From Thermoanaerobaculia bacterium (lineage in GTDB: Bacteria; Acidobacteriota; Thermoanaerobaculia; Multivoradales; JAHEKO01), in the NCBI GenBank assembly GCA_029287645.1, contig JARFQS010000312.1:1-10014 (forward strand): a DNA stretch of 10,014 nt. Direction: 5' to 3'. Below are positions 1 through 6,349 of this stretch, piece by piece. A program made the position numbers and the translations under genes. The notes beneath the pieces are model-generated. The model made no database searches, was not told where the DNA came from, and was given only the letters and a program-made list of their open reading frames with translations. Positions within the stretch are counted from its first letter, which is position 1. Each line of letters begins with the position of its first letter.

Positions 1-80
1 ATAAGAGACAGACATTCACTCGGCCGACCCTTGCCGTGGAAGGCCAACAGGCATAGCCTTTGGAGTGAAGAAGAACCAAG

Positions 81-103
81 GCCCGAGCTCTTCCGAGTCG
101 GGC
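81..103. other. Inverted repeat upstream of the M49 gene
   Basis: GCCCGA (81-86) pairs with TCGGGC (98-103), and CTC (88-90) pairs with GAG (95-97) around a TTCC loop, with G87 bulged. That gives a 9-bp hairpin about 40 bases before the start of the M49 gene. No T-run follows, so it is not a convincing intrinsic terminator. It could be the end of an upstream transcript or a structure in the 5' leader. The rest of bases 1-144 shows no gene I can support. Confidence 0.4.
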
Positions 104-130
104 TCTCCGCCGCGCTGACAACAAGTCTGA

Positions 131-137
131 AAGGAAG
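131..137 (+). promoter_or_regulatory. Shine-Dalgarno for the M49 lipoprotein
   Basis: AAGGAAG lies seven bases before the ATG at 145. It decides the start. An in-frame start far upstream would put about 38 charged, non-hydrophobic residues ahead of a normal lipoprotein signal peptide. Confidence 0.75.
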
Positions 138-144
138 ACGACTC

Positions 145-1809
145 ATGAGGAGATTCAGTGGCATTCTGATGGTGGCGGTTCTCCTGGGGTGTGCCCCGGC
201 AGCCCAAGAGGAGGCTGTGAAATCGACGGACGGACCGACCGTAGCAAGCGATGTCACAGAGAGGCTGGCCCAGTTCGTGCCGACCGACCTGGTTGCCGAC
301 GTCTCGAGCCTTTCGGAGGACGAGCTGGAGGTCCTGGATCTGTTGGTGGAAGCCGCCCGGTCGATGGATGAGATCTTCCTGCGTCAGGTCTGGCAGGGCA
401 ACCCGGAGCTGCAAGGGGAGCTGCAGGGAGTCGAAGGTCCCGATATGGATGCGGCCCGCGCCTACTTCACCGTCAACTTCGGACCGTGGGACCGCCTGGA
501 TGAGATGGCGCCTTTCATCGGGGACATGGCACATCCGCCAGGTGCGGGCTACTACCCGGTAGACATGACCCGGGATGAGTTCGAGGCCTGGATTGCCGAG
601 CACCCGGACGATGAAGAGGCCTTCACCTCCGAGTTCACAGTGATCCGGCGTCAGGAGGGTGGGCTCGTTGCGGTGCCCTACGCCGAGGAGTACCGTCCAT
701 GGCTGGAGCCGGCGATCGCCAGGTTGCGGGATGCAGCGGCAGCTACGGACAACCCGTCGCTCCAGAGCTTTCTGTCGTTGCGCGCCGACGCCTTCGAGAC
801 CGACGACTACTACGACAGCGACGTGGCCTGGATGGATCTGGACTCACCCGTCGAGGTCACAATCGGTCCCTACGAGACCTACGAGGACAGCCTCTTCGGC
901 TACAAAGCGGCGTATGAGGCCTTTGTCACCGTGGCCCTCCCGGCAGAGTCGGCGGCGCTAGAGGGATTCAAGCAAGAGCTGCCCTGGCTGGAGATGAACC
1001 TGCCGATCCCGGAGGAGCACAAGAACCTGGATCGCGGTACGGAGAGCCCGATCAGGGTGGTCGATGTGTTGTTTGCCGCTGGCGACACCAAAGCGGGAGT
1101 TCAGACCTTGGCTTTCAACCTCCCCAACGACGAGCGTGTCCGCGAGGCGAAGGGGTCGAAGAAGGTGATGCTGCGCAACATCCTCCGAGCCAAGTTCGAC
1201 AAGATCCTGCTTCCCATCGCCGAAAGGGTATTGGCGCCGGAGGACCAGGCTCGAGTGTCGTTCGATGCCTTCTTCAATGAGAGCCTGCATCACGAGCTGA
1301 GCCATGGTCTGGGGCCTGGCACCATCGAGATCGATGGGCGTGAGACCGAGGTCCGTCTGGAGCTCAAGGAGCTCTACTCGACGATGGAGGAGGCCAAGGC
1401 CGACGTCATGGGGATCTACAACATCCTCGCCCTGGTCGAGAAGGGGGTCATGTCGGAGGATCTACGCGAGACCCTGGAGGCGACCTATGTGGCGGGGCTG
1501 TTCCGCTCGGCGCGATTCGGCGTGCATGAGGCGCATGGACAGGGGGTGGTGTCGCAGTTCAATTACCTTCTGGAGAAGGGTGCTCTCGAAGTCGACTCCG
1601 AAGGGCGCTTCCACGCGGTGTCTGAGAAGTTTCCGGCCGCAATCGAAGCCCTGCTCGAGGAAATGCTGATGCTCCAGGCCACCGGAGACTACGAGGCAAC
1701 GGCGACGTTCCTCGAGACCTACGGCCAGGCTTCGGAGCCGCTCCTGAGAGCGATTAGCCGTCTGGACGATGTGCCGGTAGACATCCGCCCCAGCTACCCG
1801 CAAGCCTAG
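145..1809 (+). CDS. Dipeptidyl-peptidase III-like (M49 family) zinc metallopeptidase, predicted lipoprotein
   Basis: The protein has 554 residues. It is predicted to be exported and lipid-anchored: residues 1-15 are a short basic-hydrophobic signal ending in the lipobox LLGC, with Cys16 as the lipidation site. The zinc centre is H383-E-L-S-H387, with a second motif E415-E-A-K-A-D420 supplying the expected third ligand. In the M49 family the usual pair is HEXXGH and EExRAE/D. Two further stretches I associate with this family are IGPYETYED (240-248) and NLPND (325-329). The motif here is the five-residue HEXXH form, which I recall from a minority branch including Caldithrix DPP III and the peptidase part of plant NUDX3-type proteins. 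Family members remove dipeptides from the N-termini of oligopeptides. An envelope-anchored copy would suggest extracytoplasmic peptide processing, which is inference. The start is fixed by the AAGGAAG ribosome site and the signal peptide. The gene stands alone on the plus strand, and its neighbour hutI converges on it. The family call is firm, but activity and substrate are not. Confidence 0.85.
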   Translation: MRRFSGILMVAVLLGCAPAAQEEAVKSTDGPTVASDVTERLAQFVPTDLVADVSSLSEDELEVLDLLVEAARSMDEIFLRQVWQGNPELQGELQGVEGPDMDAARAYFTVNFGPWDRLDEMAPFIGDMAHPPGAGYYPVDMTRDEFEAWIAEHPDDEEAFTSEFTVIRRQEGGLVAVPYAEEYRPWLEPAIARLRDAAAATDNPSLQSFLSLRADAFETDDYYDSDVAWMDLDSPVEVTIGPYETYEDSLFGYKAAYEAFVTVALPAESAALEGFKQELPWLEMNLPIPEEHKNLDRGTESPIRVVDVLFAAGDTKAGVQTLAFNLPNDERVREAKGSKKVMLRNILRAKFDKILLPIAERVLAPEDQARVSFDAFFNESLHHELSHGLGPGTIEIDGRETEVRLELKELYSTMEEAKADVMGIYNILALVEKGVMSEDLRETLEATYVAGLFRSARFGVHEAHGQGVVSQFNYLLEKGALEVDSEGRFHAVSEKFPAAIEALLEEMLMLQATGDYEATATFLETYGQASEPLLRAISRLDDVPVDIRPSYPQA

Positions 1810-1822
1810 GAGGGGTTGAGGT

Positions 1823-1841
1823 GGCCGGCTCTCCGCCGGCC
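1823..1841 (+). terminator. GC-rich hairpin after the M49 gene, possible terminator
   Basis: GGCCGGC (1823-1829) and GCCGGCC (1835-1841) form a perfect 7-bp stem around TCTCC, beginning 14 bases after the stop codon. The following bases are GATCTTCG with no U-run. It could slow polymerase or protect the mRNA 3' end, but it is not a canonical intrinsic terminator. Confidence 0.45.
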
Positions 1842-1865
1842 GATCTTCGAGGGCTTGAGGGTTGA

Positions 1866-1890
1866 GCCAGCTGTCGTGCCTCCAGCTGGC
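1866..1890. repeat. Perfect 8-bp inverted repeat
   Basis: GCCAGCTG (1866-1873) and CAGCTGGC (1883-1890) are exact reverse complements around a 9-base spacer. The sequence CTTTGAGG follows on the plus strand. It may form a second 3'-end hairpin for the M49 transcript or be a protein-binding dyad. Nothing in the sequence chooses between these. Confidence 0.45.
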
Positions 1891-1940
1891 CTTTGAGGGC
1901 TCGGGACCTGGGTCCTGGGCGAATCGGATTGATCGTGTGT

Positions 1941-2018
1941 GGGTCCGACGTGGGGCCCCCAGGGGGCTTGTTCTCCCTTCCGCTGCAAGAACCCCCTGGA
2001 GGTCCCCACGCCGAACCC
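1941..2018 (-). repeat. Long imperfect inverted repeat; stable hairpin in minus-strand RNA
   Basis: The arms are 1941-1966 and 1992-2018, with an inner CTTG/CAAG pair at 1967-1970 and 1986-1989. Read as minus-strand RNA, the outer 15 pairs are continuous, including one U-G and one G-U. After a bulged A come CCU/GGG and then the 8-bp CCAGGGGG/CCCCCUGG stem. A UU bulge and 4 more pairs close a 15-base loop. This gives about 30 pairs in all. On the plus strand the same wobble positions are A-C mismatches, so the fold is better in RNA read leftwards, downstream of hutI. It begins 95 bases past the hutI stop and no U-run follows it. It could be a 3'-end stabiliser, a structured small RNA or a mobile palindromic element. 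Confidence 0.7.
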
Positions 2019-2060
2019 TTGGCGTCGCTATAGGTTCCGTGTTCAGCTGTTACTTCTAAG

Positions 2061-2092
2061 CCCCTACGCCCTTAGGCCCTTACGCCCTCAAC
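2061..2092. repeat. Four imperfect 8-base tandem units (CCCTTACG-like)
   Basis: The successive octamers are CCCCTACG, CCCTTAGG, CCCTTACG and CCCTCAAC, each beginning with CCC. The array ends 21 bases past the end of hutI. It is too short and too irregular to be a CRISPR or an iteron array I could defend. Similar CCCTTACGCC-type runs occur in intergenic DNA of various GC-rich bacteria, as far as I recall. Confidence 0.5.
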
Positions 2093-2112
2093 TCGCTTCC
2101 AGTCGGCTGTCG

Positions 2113-3375
2113 TCAGGAGTGGTTCGTCTGGTGGACCAACTTGCCGTTCTTGATGACGGCGCTTACGAGATTGATGCCGTAGTGGTAGGCCAGGTGCAGG
2201 AGATTGGGGGCAGCGAGGACCACCAGGTCGGCCTGCTTGCCGACCTCGACGGAGCCGATCCGGTCGCCCAGGCCCAGGCAGCAGGCGGCGTTCAGGGTGG
2301 CTGCGGTCAGAGCCTCCTCGATGGAAAGCCCGAGCTCGTAGACCGCCAGCACGAAGACCATCGGCACCGACTCGGTGAAGGAAGATCCCGGATTGCAGTC
2401 GGTGGCCAGGGCAATCGGCACTCCCGATTCGAGAAGCCGCCGTGCCGGGGCATACTTGTGCTTCATGAGGAAGAAGCTGGTTCCTGGGAGCAGAACCGCG
2501 GTGACCCCAGCGGCAGCCATCGCCTCGACGCCGGCCGGGGAGATCGCAGTGAGGTGATCTGCGGACAGGGCCTCGAGCTCCGCGGCCAGCTCGGCACCTC
2601 CGGAGTCCACGAACTCATCGGCGTGAAGTCGGGGAGCCAGACCCTGTTCCGCTCCAGCCGTCAGGACGCGGTGCGACTCCTCGGCCGTGAAGACGCCCTC
2701 CTCGCAAAAGACATCACAGAACCGGGCGAGCCCCGCTTCGGCGGTGGCGGGGATGATCTCCTGACAGACGACATCGAGGTATCGATTTCTCTCCTTTCGA
2801 TACTCGGGCGGGGTCTCGTGCGCCGCAAGCAAGGTCGGGACAAGATCGACAGGGTGCTCTTCGGAGGCGCGGTGGATCGCGCGCAGCTGCTTCAACTCGT
2901 TGTCGAGTGTCAGGCCGTAACCGCTCTTGGCCTCCGCCGTGGTCGTTCCGTGTCGGAGCATGAGGTCGAGGCGATCGAGGACTCCGCCGGTCAGATCTGT
3001 CTCCGACGCCTGGCGCGTGGCTCTGACAGTGGACAGAATGCCGCCGCCCTCAGCGGCGATCTCCATGTAGGTCTTCCCCGCCAGGCGTTGCGAGAACTCC
3101 TCCTCGCGGCTTCCCGCCCAAGGTAGGTGGGTGTGAGGGTCCACGAATCCCGGGACGAGGGTTCCTGCGTTTGCGTCGAGTCGTTCTGCGGCCTCCAGGG
3201 AACCGACTTCGCTTTCGATCTCCTCGCGGGATCCGATGCAGGCGATCTTGCCGTCACGGCAGAGCACTTGGACACCGGACAGGCGGGAGACCTTGGCCTG
3301 CCCTGCTCCCGTGAGTGGTTCGCTTCCGAGGGGGGTCGCTACTTCGGACAAGTTCGTGATCAGGAGTTGGCTCAT
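2113..3375 (-). CDS. hutI: Imidazolonepropionase (histidine degradation, third step)
   Basis: The 420-residue protein has the usual length for HutI. The enzyme hydrolyses 4-imidazolone-5-propanoate to N-formimino-L-glutamate in the cytoplasm. It belongs to the amidohydrolase superfamily. The metal ligands align with the known ones: H81 and H83 in VPGFVDPHTHLPWAG, H251 in LHADEF, and D326 in ATDCNPGS. Other family hallmarks are KSGYGL (150-155), the AAHETP segment with H186, and YHYG near the C-terminus. The ATG at 3375 overlaps the stop of the nucleotidyltransferase gene (ATGA), so translation is probably coupled. A longer frame reaches further upstream, but its extra residues are Gly/Arg-rich and unlike HutI. 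None of hutH, hutU or hutG is in the window, so the pathway genes are not clustered here. The functional call is secure. Confidence 0.96.
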   Translation of the reverse strand: MSQLLITNLSEVATPLGSEPLTGAGQAKVSRLSGVQVLCRDGKIACIGSREEIESEVGSLEAAERLDANAGTLVPGFVDPHTHLPWAGSREEEFSQRLAGKTYMEIAAEGGGILSTVRATRQASETDLTGGVLDRLDLMLRHGTTTAEAKSGYGLTLDNELKQLRAIHRASEEHPVDLVPTLLAAHETPPEYRKERNRYLDVVCQEIIPATAEAGLARFCDVFCEEGVFTAEESHRVLTAGAEQGLAPRLHADEFVDSGGAELAAELEALSADHLTAISPAGVEAMAAAGVTAVLLPGTSFFLMKHKYAPARRLLESGVPIALATDCNPGSSFTESVPMVFVLAVYELGLSIEEALTAATLNAACCLGLGDRIGSVEVGKQADLVVLAAPNLLHLAYHYGINLVSAVIKNGKLVHQTNHS

Positions 3376-4049
3376 GGCAGGTTCAATCCTACGCGCTCGC
3401 GGCCGAGGGTTTCGACCTGGTTTCTCGTCCACACAACCACCTCCTCCCAATCGAGCGGAGCCGCCAGAGTCGGCATGGGTTCACCTTCGGCTTGGGAGAG
3501 GTCGCTGAGTCCCTTCAGAGCCTGGACAGGGAAGTCCCTGACGTGCCCGTACTTGGCGGACGACGCCTCGAAGAGCTCTGTCAGTGGCAGCTGCTGACAG
3601 AGCAGATAGAGATCGACGAAGTCGCGACGTGTACCGCGGCTGATCACGGCTCCCAGCTTCATGAGCCCGAGGTCGATGGGGGATGCCACGGCGAGGCCCT
3701 GGTATTCGGCCTGGGAGTCGACGAGGGGGTAAGGGTAGTAGAAGAGTCGGAGGCCGACCCCGCTGCCCGTTCGGGTGTAGAGGAACCCGTCGCGAGCTGT
3801 TTCTACCCGACAGGCCGAGTCCATTTCGAGCAGCTCCTGCAAGATGTCACGCCGATCCACGGAACGCAGCCGCAGGACGGGGCTCATGACATCGAGATCG
3901 CGAACCGGCCGATGGCCCAGGTAGAGAGCGAGAGCCGCCGAGCCCGCCAGGTAGGTATCCGCAGCCCAGGCCATGCTCGCCAGATCGGCTAGGAGAGCCG
4001 TGGTCTCACCGGTCAGGCTCTCGGGGTTGCTGATCTTCAGAGGGGCCAT
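3372..4049 (-). CDS. AbiEii/AbiGii-like nucleotidyltransferase, putative toxin-type partner of the upstream small protein
   Basis: The protein has 225 residues. It shows a nucleotidyltransferase signature near the N-terminus: GSAALALYLGHR (36-47), then R50-D51-L52-D53 as the metal-binding DxD pair. A conserved-looking block ASPIDLGLMKLGAVISRGTR (122-141) follows, then RDFVDLYLL (142-150), typical of the AbiEii-like branch. The strand where a third catalytic acid is expected reads GLRLFYYPYPLV (99-110) and has no acid. I recall related chromosomal proteins with an SFFxYPYPL version here, so this may be a branch property. AbiEii-type enzymes modify tRNA or other targets by adding nucleotides. 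Whether this one is toxic is unknown. The ATG has a strong GAGGAG site at 4052-4057, two bases upstream. The start overlaps the DUF6922-like gene by 13 bases, and the stop overlaps hutI by 4. In-frame sequence beyond the ATG runs antisense to yggS and is not coding. Confidence 0.82.
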   Translation of the reverse strand: MAPLKISNPESLTGETTALLADLASMAWAADTYLAGSAALALYLGHRPVRDLDVMSPVLRLRSVDRRDILQELLEMDSACRVETARDGFLYTRTGSGVGLRLFYYPYPLVDSQAEYQGLAVASPIDLGLMKLGAVISRGTRRDFVDLYLLCQQLPLTELFEASSAKYGHVRDFPVQALKGLSDLSQAEGEPMPTLAAPLDWEEVVVWTRNQVETLGRERVGLNLP

Positions 4050-4339
4050 AGCTCCTCGAATTCGGTGGGTCGTGTGGCAGTGATCTCGCCATCGCCAAGA
4101 ACAGCTGCCCAGAAGGCCAGGGAGCGTTTCGAGAGCTGGCGGCTGCCGTACCTTTGCAACCAGTCCTTGAGATCCGCCTCGCAGATGTTGGCGGTCAGCC
4201 AGCAAAGATCCTCGGTGTCGCCCTCCTCGAACATGCGACCGATCAAGAAGACTCGGTGCTCTGGAAGCTCCAACTCGTTGGCGTTGTAGTGCGCCAGGAG
4301 TCGCTCGGTCGACGTGGGAAGCGAAGTTGCCAGGTGCAT
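4037..4339 (-). CDS. Small DUF6922-like protein, probable antitoxin-like partner of the nucleotidyltransferase
   Basis: The protein has 100 residues, is cytoplasmic, and has no signal or membrane segment. The visible blocks are RVFLIGRMFEEGD (29-41), in a helix-turn-helix-like context, and RYGSRQLSKRSLAFWAAVLG (63-82). I recognise this pattern (a length-restricted N-terminus, an 'IxRVLERGD'-type segment and a 'Y G .. .LS .RS..FW' segment) as the DUF6922-like family. These proteins are often encoded just before AbiEii-like nucleotidyltransferases. The name is from memory and was not checked against a profile. The ATG at 4339 is preceded by AGGA at a 4-base distance. The gene begins 20 bases after the yggS stop and overlaps the nucleotidyltransferase by 13 bases, which supports co-translation. 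An antitoxin role is inferred from gene order alone. Confidence 0.75.
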   Translation of the reverse strand: MHLATSLPTSTERLLAHYNANELELPEHRVFLIGRMFEEGDTEDLCWLTANICEADLKDWLQRYGSRQLSKRSLAFWAAVLGDGEITATRPTEFEELWPL

Positions 4340-4359
4340 GAGGTCCTGTGGGGTGGCGG

Positions 4360-5088
4360 CTACCCCAGGTCAGCGGAACCTCGAGGGCGAGCTTCACGAG
4401 GGCCGAATAGCTCCGTTCCGATCCGCACGTGGGTGGCTCCCTCCTCGATGGCGACCTCGAAGTCAAGGCTCATACCCATGGAGAGGCAGCCAGGGCCACC
4501 CTCCCAGCCGAGCACTGGACACAGGTCGTCACGGAGCTGCCGCAGGCGTTGAAACCAGGGTCGCATCGCTTCGAGCTCGCTCTCGAATGGAGGAATGGCC
4601 ATGAGGCCGATCCATCGTACTGCCTGCAAGGAGGTGAGCTCTTCGACCACACCCGGAAGCTCATCGGGTAGAAACCCGTGCTTGGTTTCTTCGGCCCCCA
4701 GATTCACCTCGAGGAGGCCGTCGATCCTGCGGTCGCTCTTGCGGGCCTCCTTGTCGAGGGCTCGGGCAAGCTTGATCCGGTCGATGGAGTGCACGGTCGA
4801 GAACCGCGGCACCACCTTCTTGACCTTGTTGGTTTGCAGAGGTCCGATCAAATGCCAGTCGATCTCTCCGGGAAGGCTGGACATCTTGGCGAGGGCTTCC
4901 TGGACCCGATTCTCTCCGAAGACCCTGACTCCAGCCGACCAGGCTTCCTGCATGCGCTCGAGCGGCTGACTCTTGCTGGCACCGAGAAGAGTGATCTCCC
5001 CGGGATCTCGCCCGCAGCGGTGGCAGGCTTCGGCGATGCGCCGGCGAATGACGTTGACGCGCTCGGTGACGGTGGGCTCTGGCATCAT
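4360..5088 (-). CDS. yggS: YggS/PLPBP family pyridoxal phosphate homeostasis protein
   Basis: The protein has 242 residues and is a single-domain PLP-binding TIM barrel resembling the N-terminal domain of alanine racemase. PLP-binding Lys39 sits in LLGASKSQP. Other family blocks are FGENRVQEA, HLIGPLQTNK, SIDR, GLMAIPP and the C-terminal LSMGMSLDFEVAIEEGATHVRIGTELFG region, here split across positions of about 198-225. The family has no known enzymatic activity and buffers PLP and amino-acid/keto-acid balance in the cytoplasm. I chose the ATG at 5088 because it overlaps the RNase HI stop as TGATG. The next codon is also ATG (5085), and an upstream candidate at 5115 lies inside RNase HI, so the N-terminus is uncertain by one to nine residues. 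No good Shine-Dalgarno is visible, consistent with coupling. The C-terminal tail is rich in Arg, Gly and Pro. Confidence 0.95.
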   Translation of the reverse strand: MMPEPTVTERVNVIRRRIAEACHRCGRDPGEITLLGASKSQPLERMQEAWSAGVRVFGENRVQEALAKMSSLPGEIDWHLIGPLQTNKVKKVVPRFSTVHSIDRIKLARALDKEARKSDRRIDGLLEVNLGAEETKHGFLPDELPGVVEELTSLQAVRWIGLMAIPPFESELEAMRPWFQRLRQLRDDLCPVLGWEGGPGCLSMGMSLDFEVAIEEGATHVRIGTELFGPREARPRGSADLG

Positions 5089-5537
5089 CAGCTTGGAACT
5101 TCGAACTCGAACCATGGCGGGAGCGCAGCTCGCTGGTCGATGGCCTGGTTGGCCAACCCGTCGGCCTTCTTGTTGTCTTCCCGCCCTACGTGCTCGATGG
5201 TGAAATCGGAGATGGCCTGTCGGAGCTTCAGAGCCTGCAAGAAAATCGGTCGGAGGTGAGGTGCCTTGACCCGGTAGGCGCCGTTGACCTGTCGGACGAG
5301 AAGCTGACTGTCGCTGTAGACAACGAGCTTGTCGACCCCTCTCTCCGCAGCGAGCGTCAGAGCCGCGATCAGAGCCGCGTACTCGGCCACGTTGTTGGTG
5401 GCCTTGCCGAGGTAGCCCACCACCTCCTCGTGGTTGCAGTCAATCTCCAGGAAGACCCCGAATCCGGCATCGCCAGGGTTTCCCTTGGACGCACCGTCGA
5501 TCCAGGCACGGGCACTTGTCGCTGCGGGGCGGGTCAA
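5088..5537 (-). CDS. Ribonuclease HI family protein (TTG start)
   Basis: The protein has 149 residues. It hydrolyses the RNA strand of RNA/DNA hybrids in the cytoplasm. All four acidic catalytic residues of the RNase H fold are in place: D14 (WIDGASKGNPG), E52 (NNVAEYAAL), D76 (VYSDSQLL) and D126 (NKKADGLANQA). The compact form, without the basic protrusion of E. coli RnhA, is like archaeal and actinobacterial RNase HI, or the double-stranded-RNA/RNase HI group. I therefore leave the symbol blank. The start is TTG at 5537: the codons TTG-ACC-CGC share TTGA with the stop of the upstream zinc-ribbon gene, and an AGAGGA site lies about six bases ahead. No ATG or GTG is available before the catalytic strand. 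The end overlaps yggS by one base. Confidence 0.93.
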   Translation of the reverse strand: MTRPAATSARAWIDGASKGNPGDAGFGVFLEIDCNHEEVVGYLGKATNNVAEYAALIAALTLAAERGVDKLVVYSDSQLLVRQVNGAYRVKAPHLRPIFLQALKLRQAISDFTIEHVGREDNKKADGLANQAIDQRAALPPWFEFEVPS

Positions 5538-6268
5538 CCGGCATCCTCTTCGATGTAGAGAATGCGTCTGCAGCTGTCACAAGACTCGATGTTCTTGGCC
5601 TGGATCGAGACGACCGTCTGGGGCCGGACCCGGTAGTTGCAGACACCACAATGCCAGATCTTGGGCCCCTTGCGCTCCACTTCCATGACCCTGGCCAGGG
5701 CGTTGCCGCCATAGCGCAAGCGGGTGCGCTCGAACATGGCGAGAATCTGCTTTGGGATCTTCCCTTCGAGCTCTTTCACCTGCTGGCGAAGCTCCTCCGC
5801 CCGGCGGGCCACCTCGGGTTTTTGCCCTTCCCATTTCTGCAGCTCCTGCTGGTAGCGCTCATCGAGCTCTTGAAAGGGATCCTGACGCTCGTCCAGCAGT
5901 CGTTGGGCTTCGTCGCCCTGCTCCATGGCCGCGAGCTCGCGCTCCTCCACTGCGCTGATCTGTTCCTTGGCGGTGTCGATCTCCTGAAGCAGGGCGCCGT
6001 ACTCGCGTTGGTTGCGGACCATGCCGATCTGCTCCTGGAAGTGCTTGACCTTGGCTTGCAGGTCACTGATCTCGCCGTCGGCGGTCCGTTTGGCCAGCTC
6101 GGCCTCCTCCAGAGCTGCCTGGAGACCATCCATCTCGGCCTTCTGTCGACTGTGCTCCTCGTGCAGCTCCTGCATCCAGTCCGGGATGCCGGCGAGAAGT
6201 TCCTCCGCTGTGTTCAGCTCGTCGATCGCGTGCTGCAACTCGACGATGATCTTGAGCTCGTCACCCAT
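5534..6268 (-). CDS. Coiled-coil protein with C-terminal C4 zinc ribbon (zf-RING_7 / CT398-HP0958 type)
   Basis: The protein has 244 residues. From about residue 10 to 170 it is a Glu/Gln/Lys/Leu-rich long coiled coil with an IGMVRNQREYGALLQEID segment, a hallmark of this family near the hairpin. The C-terminus has two CxxC knuckles, C207-G-V-C210 and C230-D-S-C233, which would bind one zinc. Known relatives include Chlamydia CT398 and Helicobacter HP0958 (FlgZ), which act as scaffolds or chaperones for RNA or RpoN/flagellar partners. The exact role in this lineage is not known. The ATG at 6268 begins MGDELKIIVELQHAIDEL, the normal family N-terminus. Sequence further upstream is Gly/Ser-rich and noncoding in character. 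It is the first gene of the operon and overlaps RNase HI by four bases. No promoter I could defend is visible between it and the terminator at 6364-6388. Confidence 0.9.
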   Translation of the reverse strand: MGDELKIIVELQHAIDELNTAEELLAGIPDWMQELHEEHSRQKAEMDGLQAALEEAELAKRTADGEISDLQAKVKHFQEQIGMVRNQREYGALLQEIDTAKEQISAVEERELAAMEQGDEAQRLLDERQDPFQELDERYQQELQKWEGQKPEVARRAEELRQQVKELEGKIPKQILAMFERTRLRYGGNALARVMEVERKGPKIWHCGVCNYRVRPQTVVSIQAKNIESCDSCRRILYIEEDAG

Positions 6269-6349
6269 GACCTGATGTTTCCCCCACGAATTCGAAAAAG
6301 AGACTCCTCCACCGCCCAGCAGGTGCGGACCTTGCTGCTCCAGTCTGGT

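Larger units (their letters stand above)
1810..2112. other. Convergent intergenic region with three hairpins and a tandem repeat
   Basis: This gap lies between two converging genes, the M49 lipoprotein and hutI. I find no supportable protein gene. The frames that are open lack ribosome sites and recognisable sequence. It holds three inverted repeats (1823-1841, 1866-1890, 1941-2018) and an 8-base tandem repeat (2061-2092), described separately. No T-tract follows any of the hairpins, so how transcription ends from each side is unclear. Confidence 0.8.

Noticed and set aside
31..144. N-terminal extension of the M49 protein by 38 residues
   Set aside because: The ATG at 145 has a strong ribosome site and gives a textbook lipoprotein signal. 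The extension would bury it.
16..603. A 195-codon minus-strand frame at the left edge
   Set aside because: It lies antisense to the start of the M49 gene and shows no recognisable sequence.
1806..2009. Small minus-strand protein in the convergent gap
   Set aside because: The 67-residue frame coincides with the palindrome arms, has no ribosome site and is rich in Gly, Pro, Arg and Ser, without recognisable similarity.
2061..2092. CRISPR-like or replication iteron array
   Set aside because: The units are 8 bases, directly adjoining and imperfect, with no spacers and no DnaA boxes or cas/rep genes nearby.
1939..3126. A 395-codon plus-strand open frame opposite hutI
   Set aside because: It is antisense to a clear HutI. 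It has no ribosome site or recognisable motif, and its Gly/Arg/Asp/Gln-rich composition is a product of GC-rich codon bias on the other strand.
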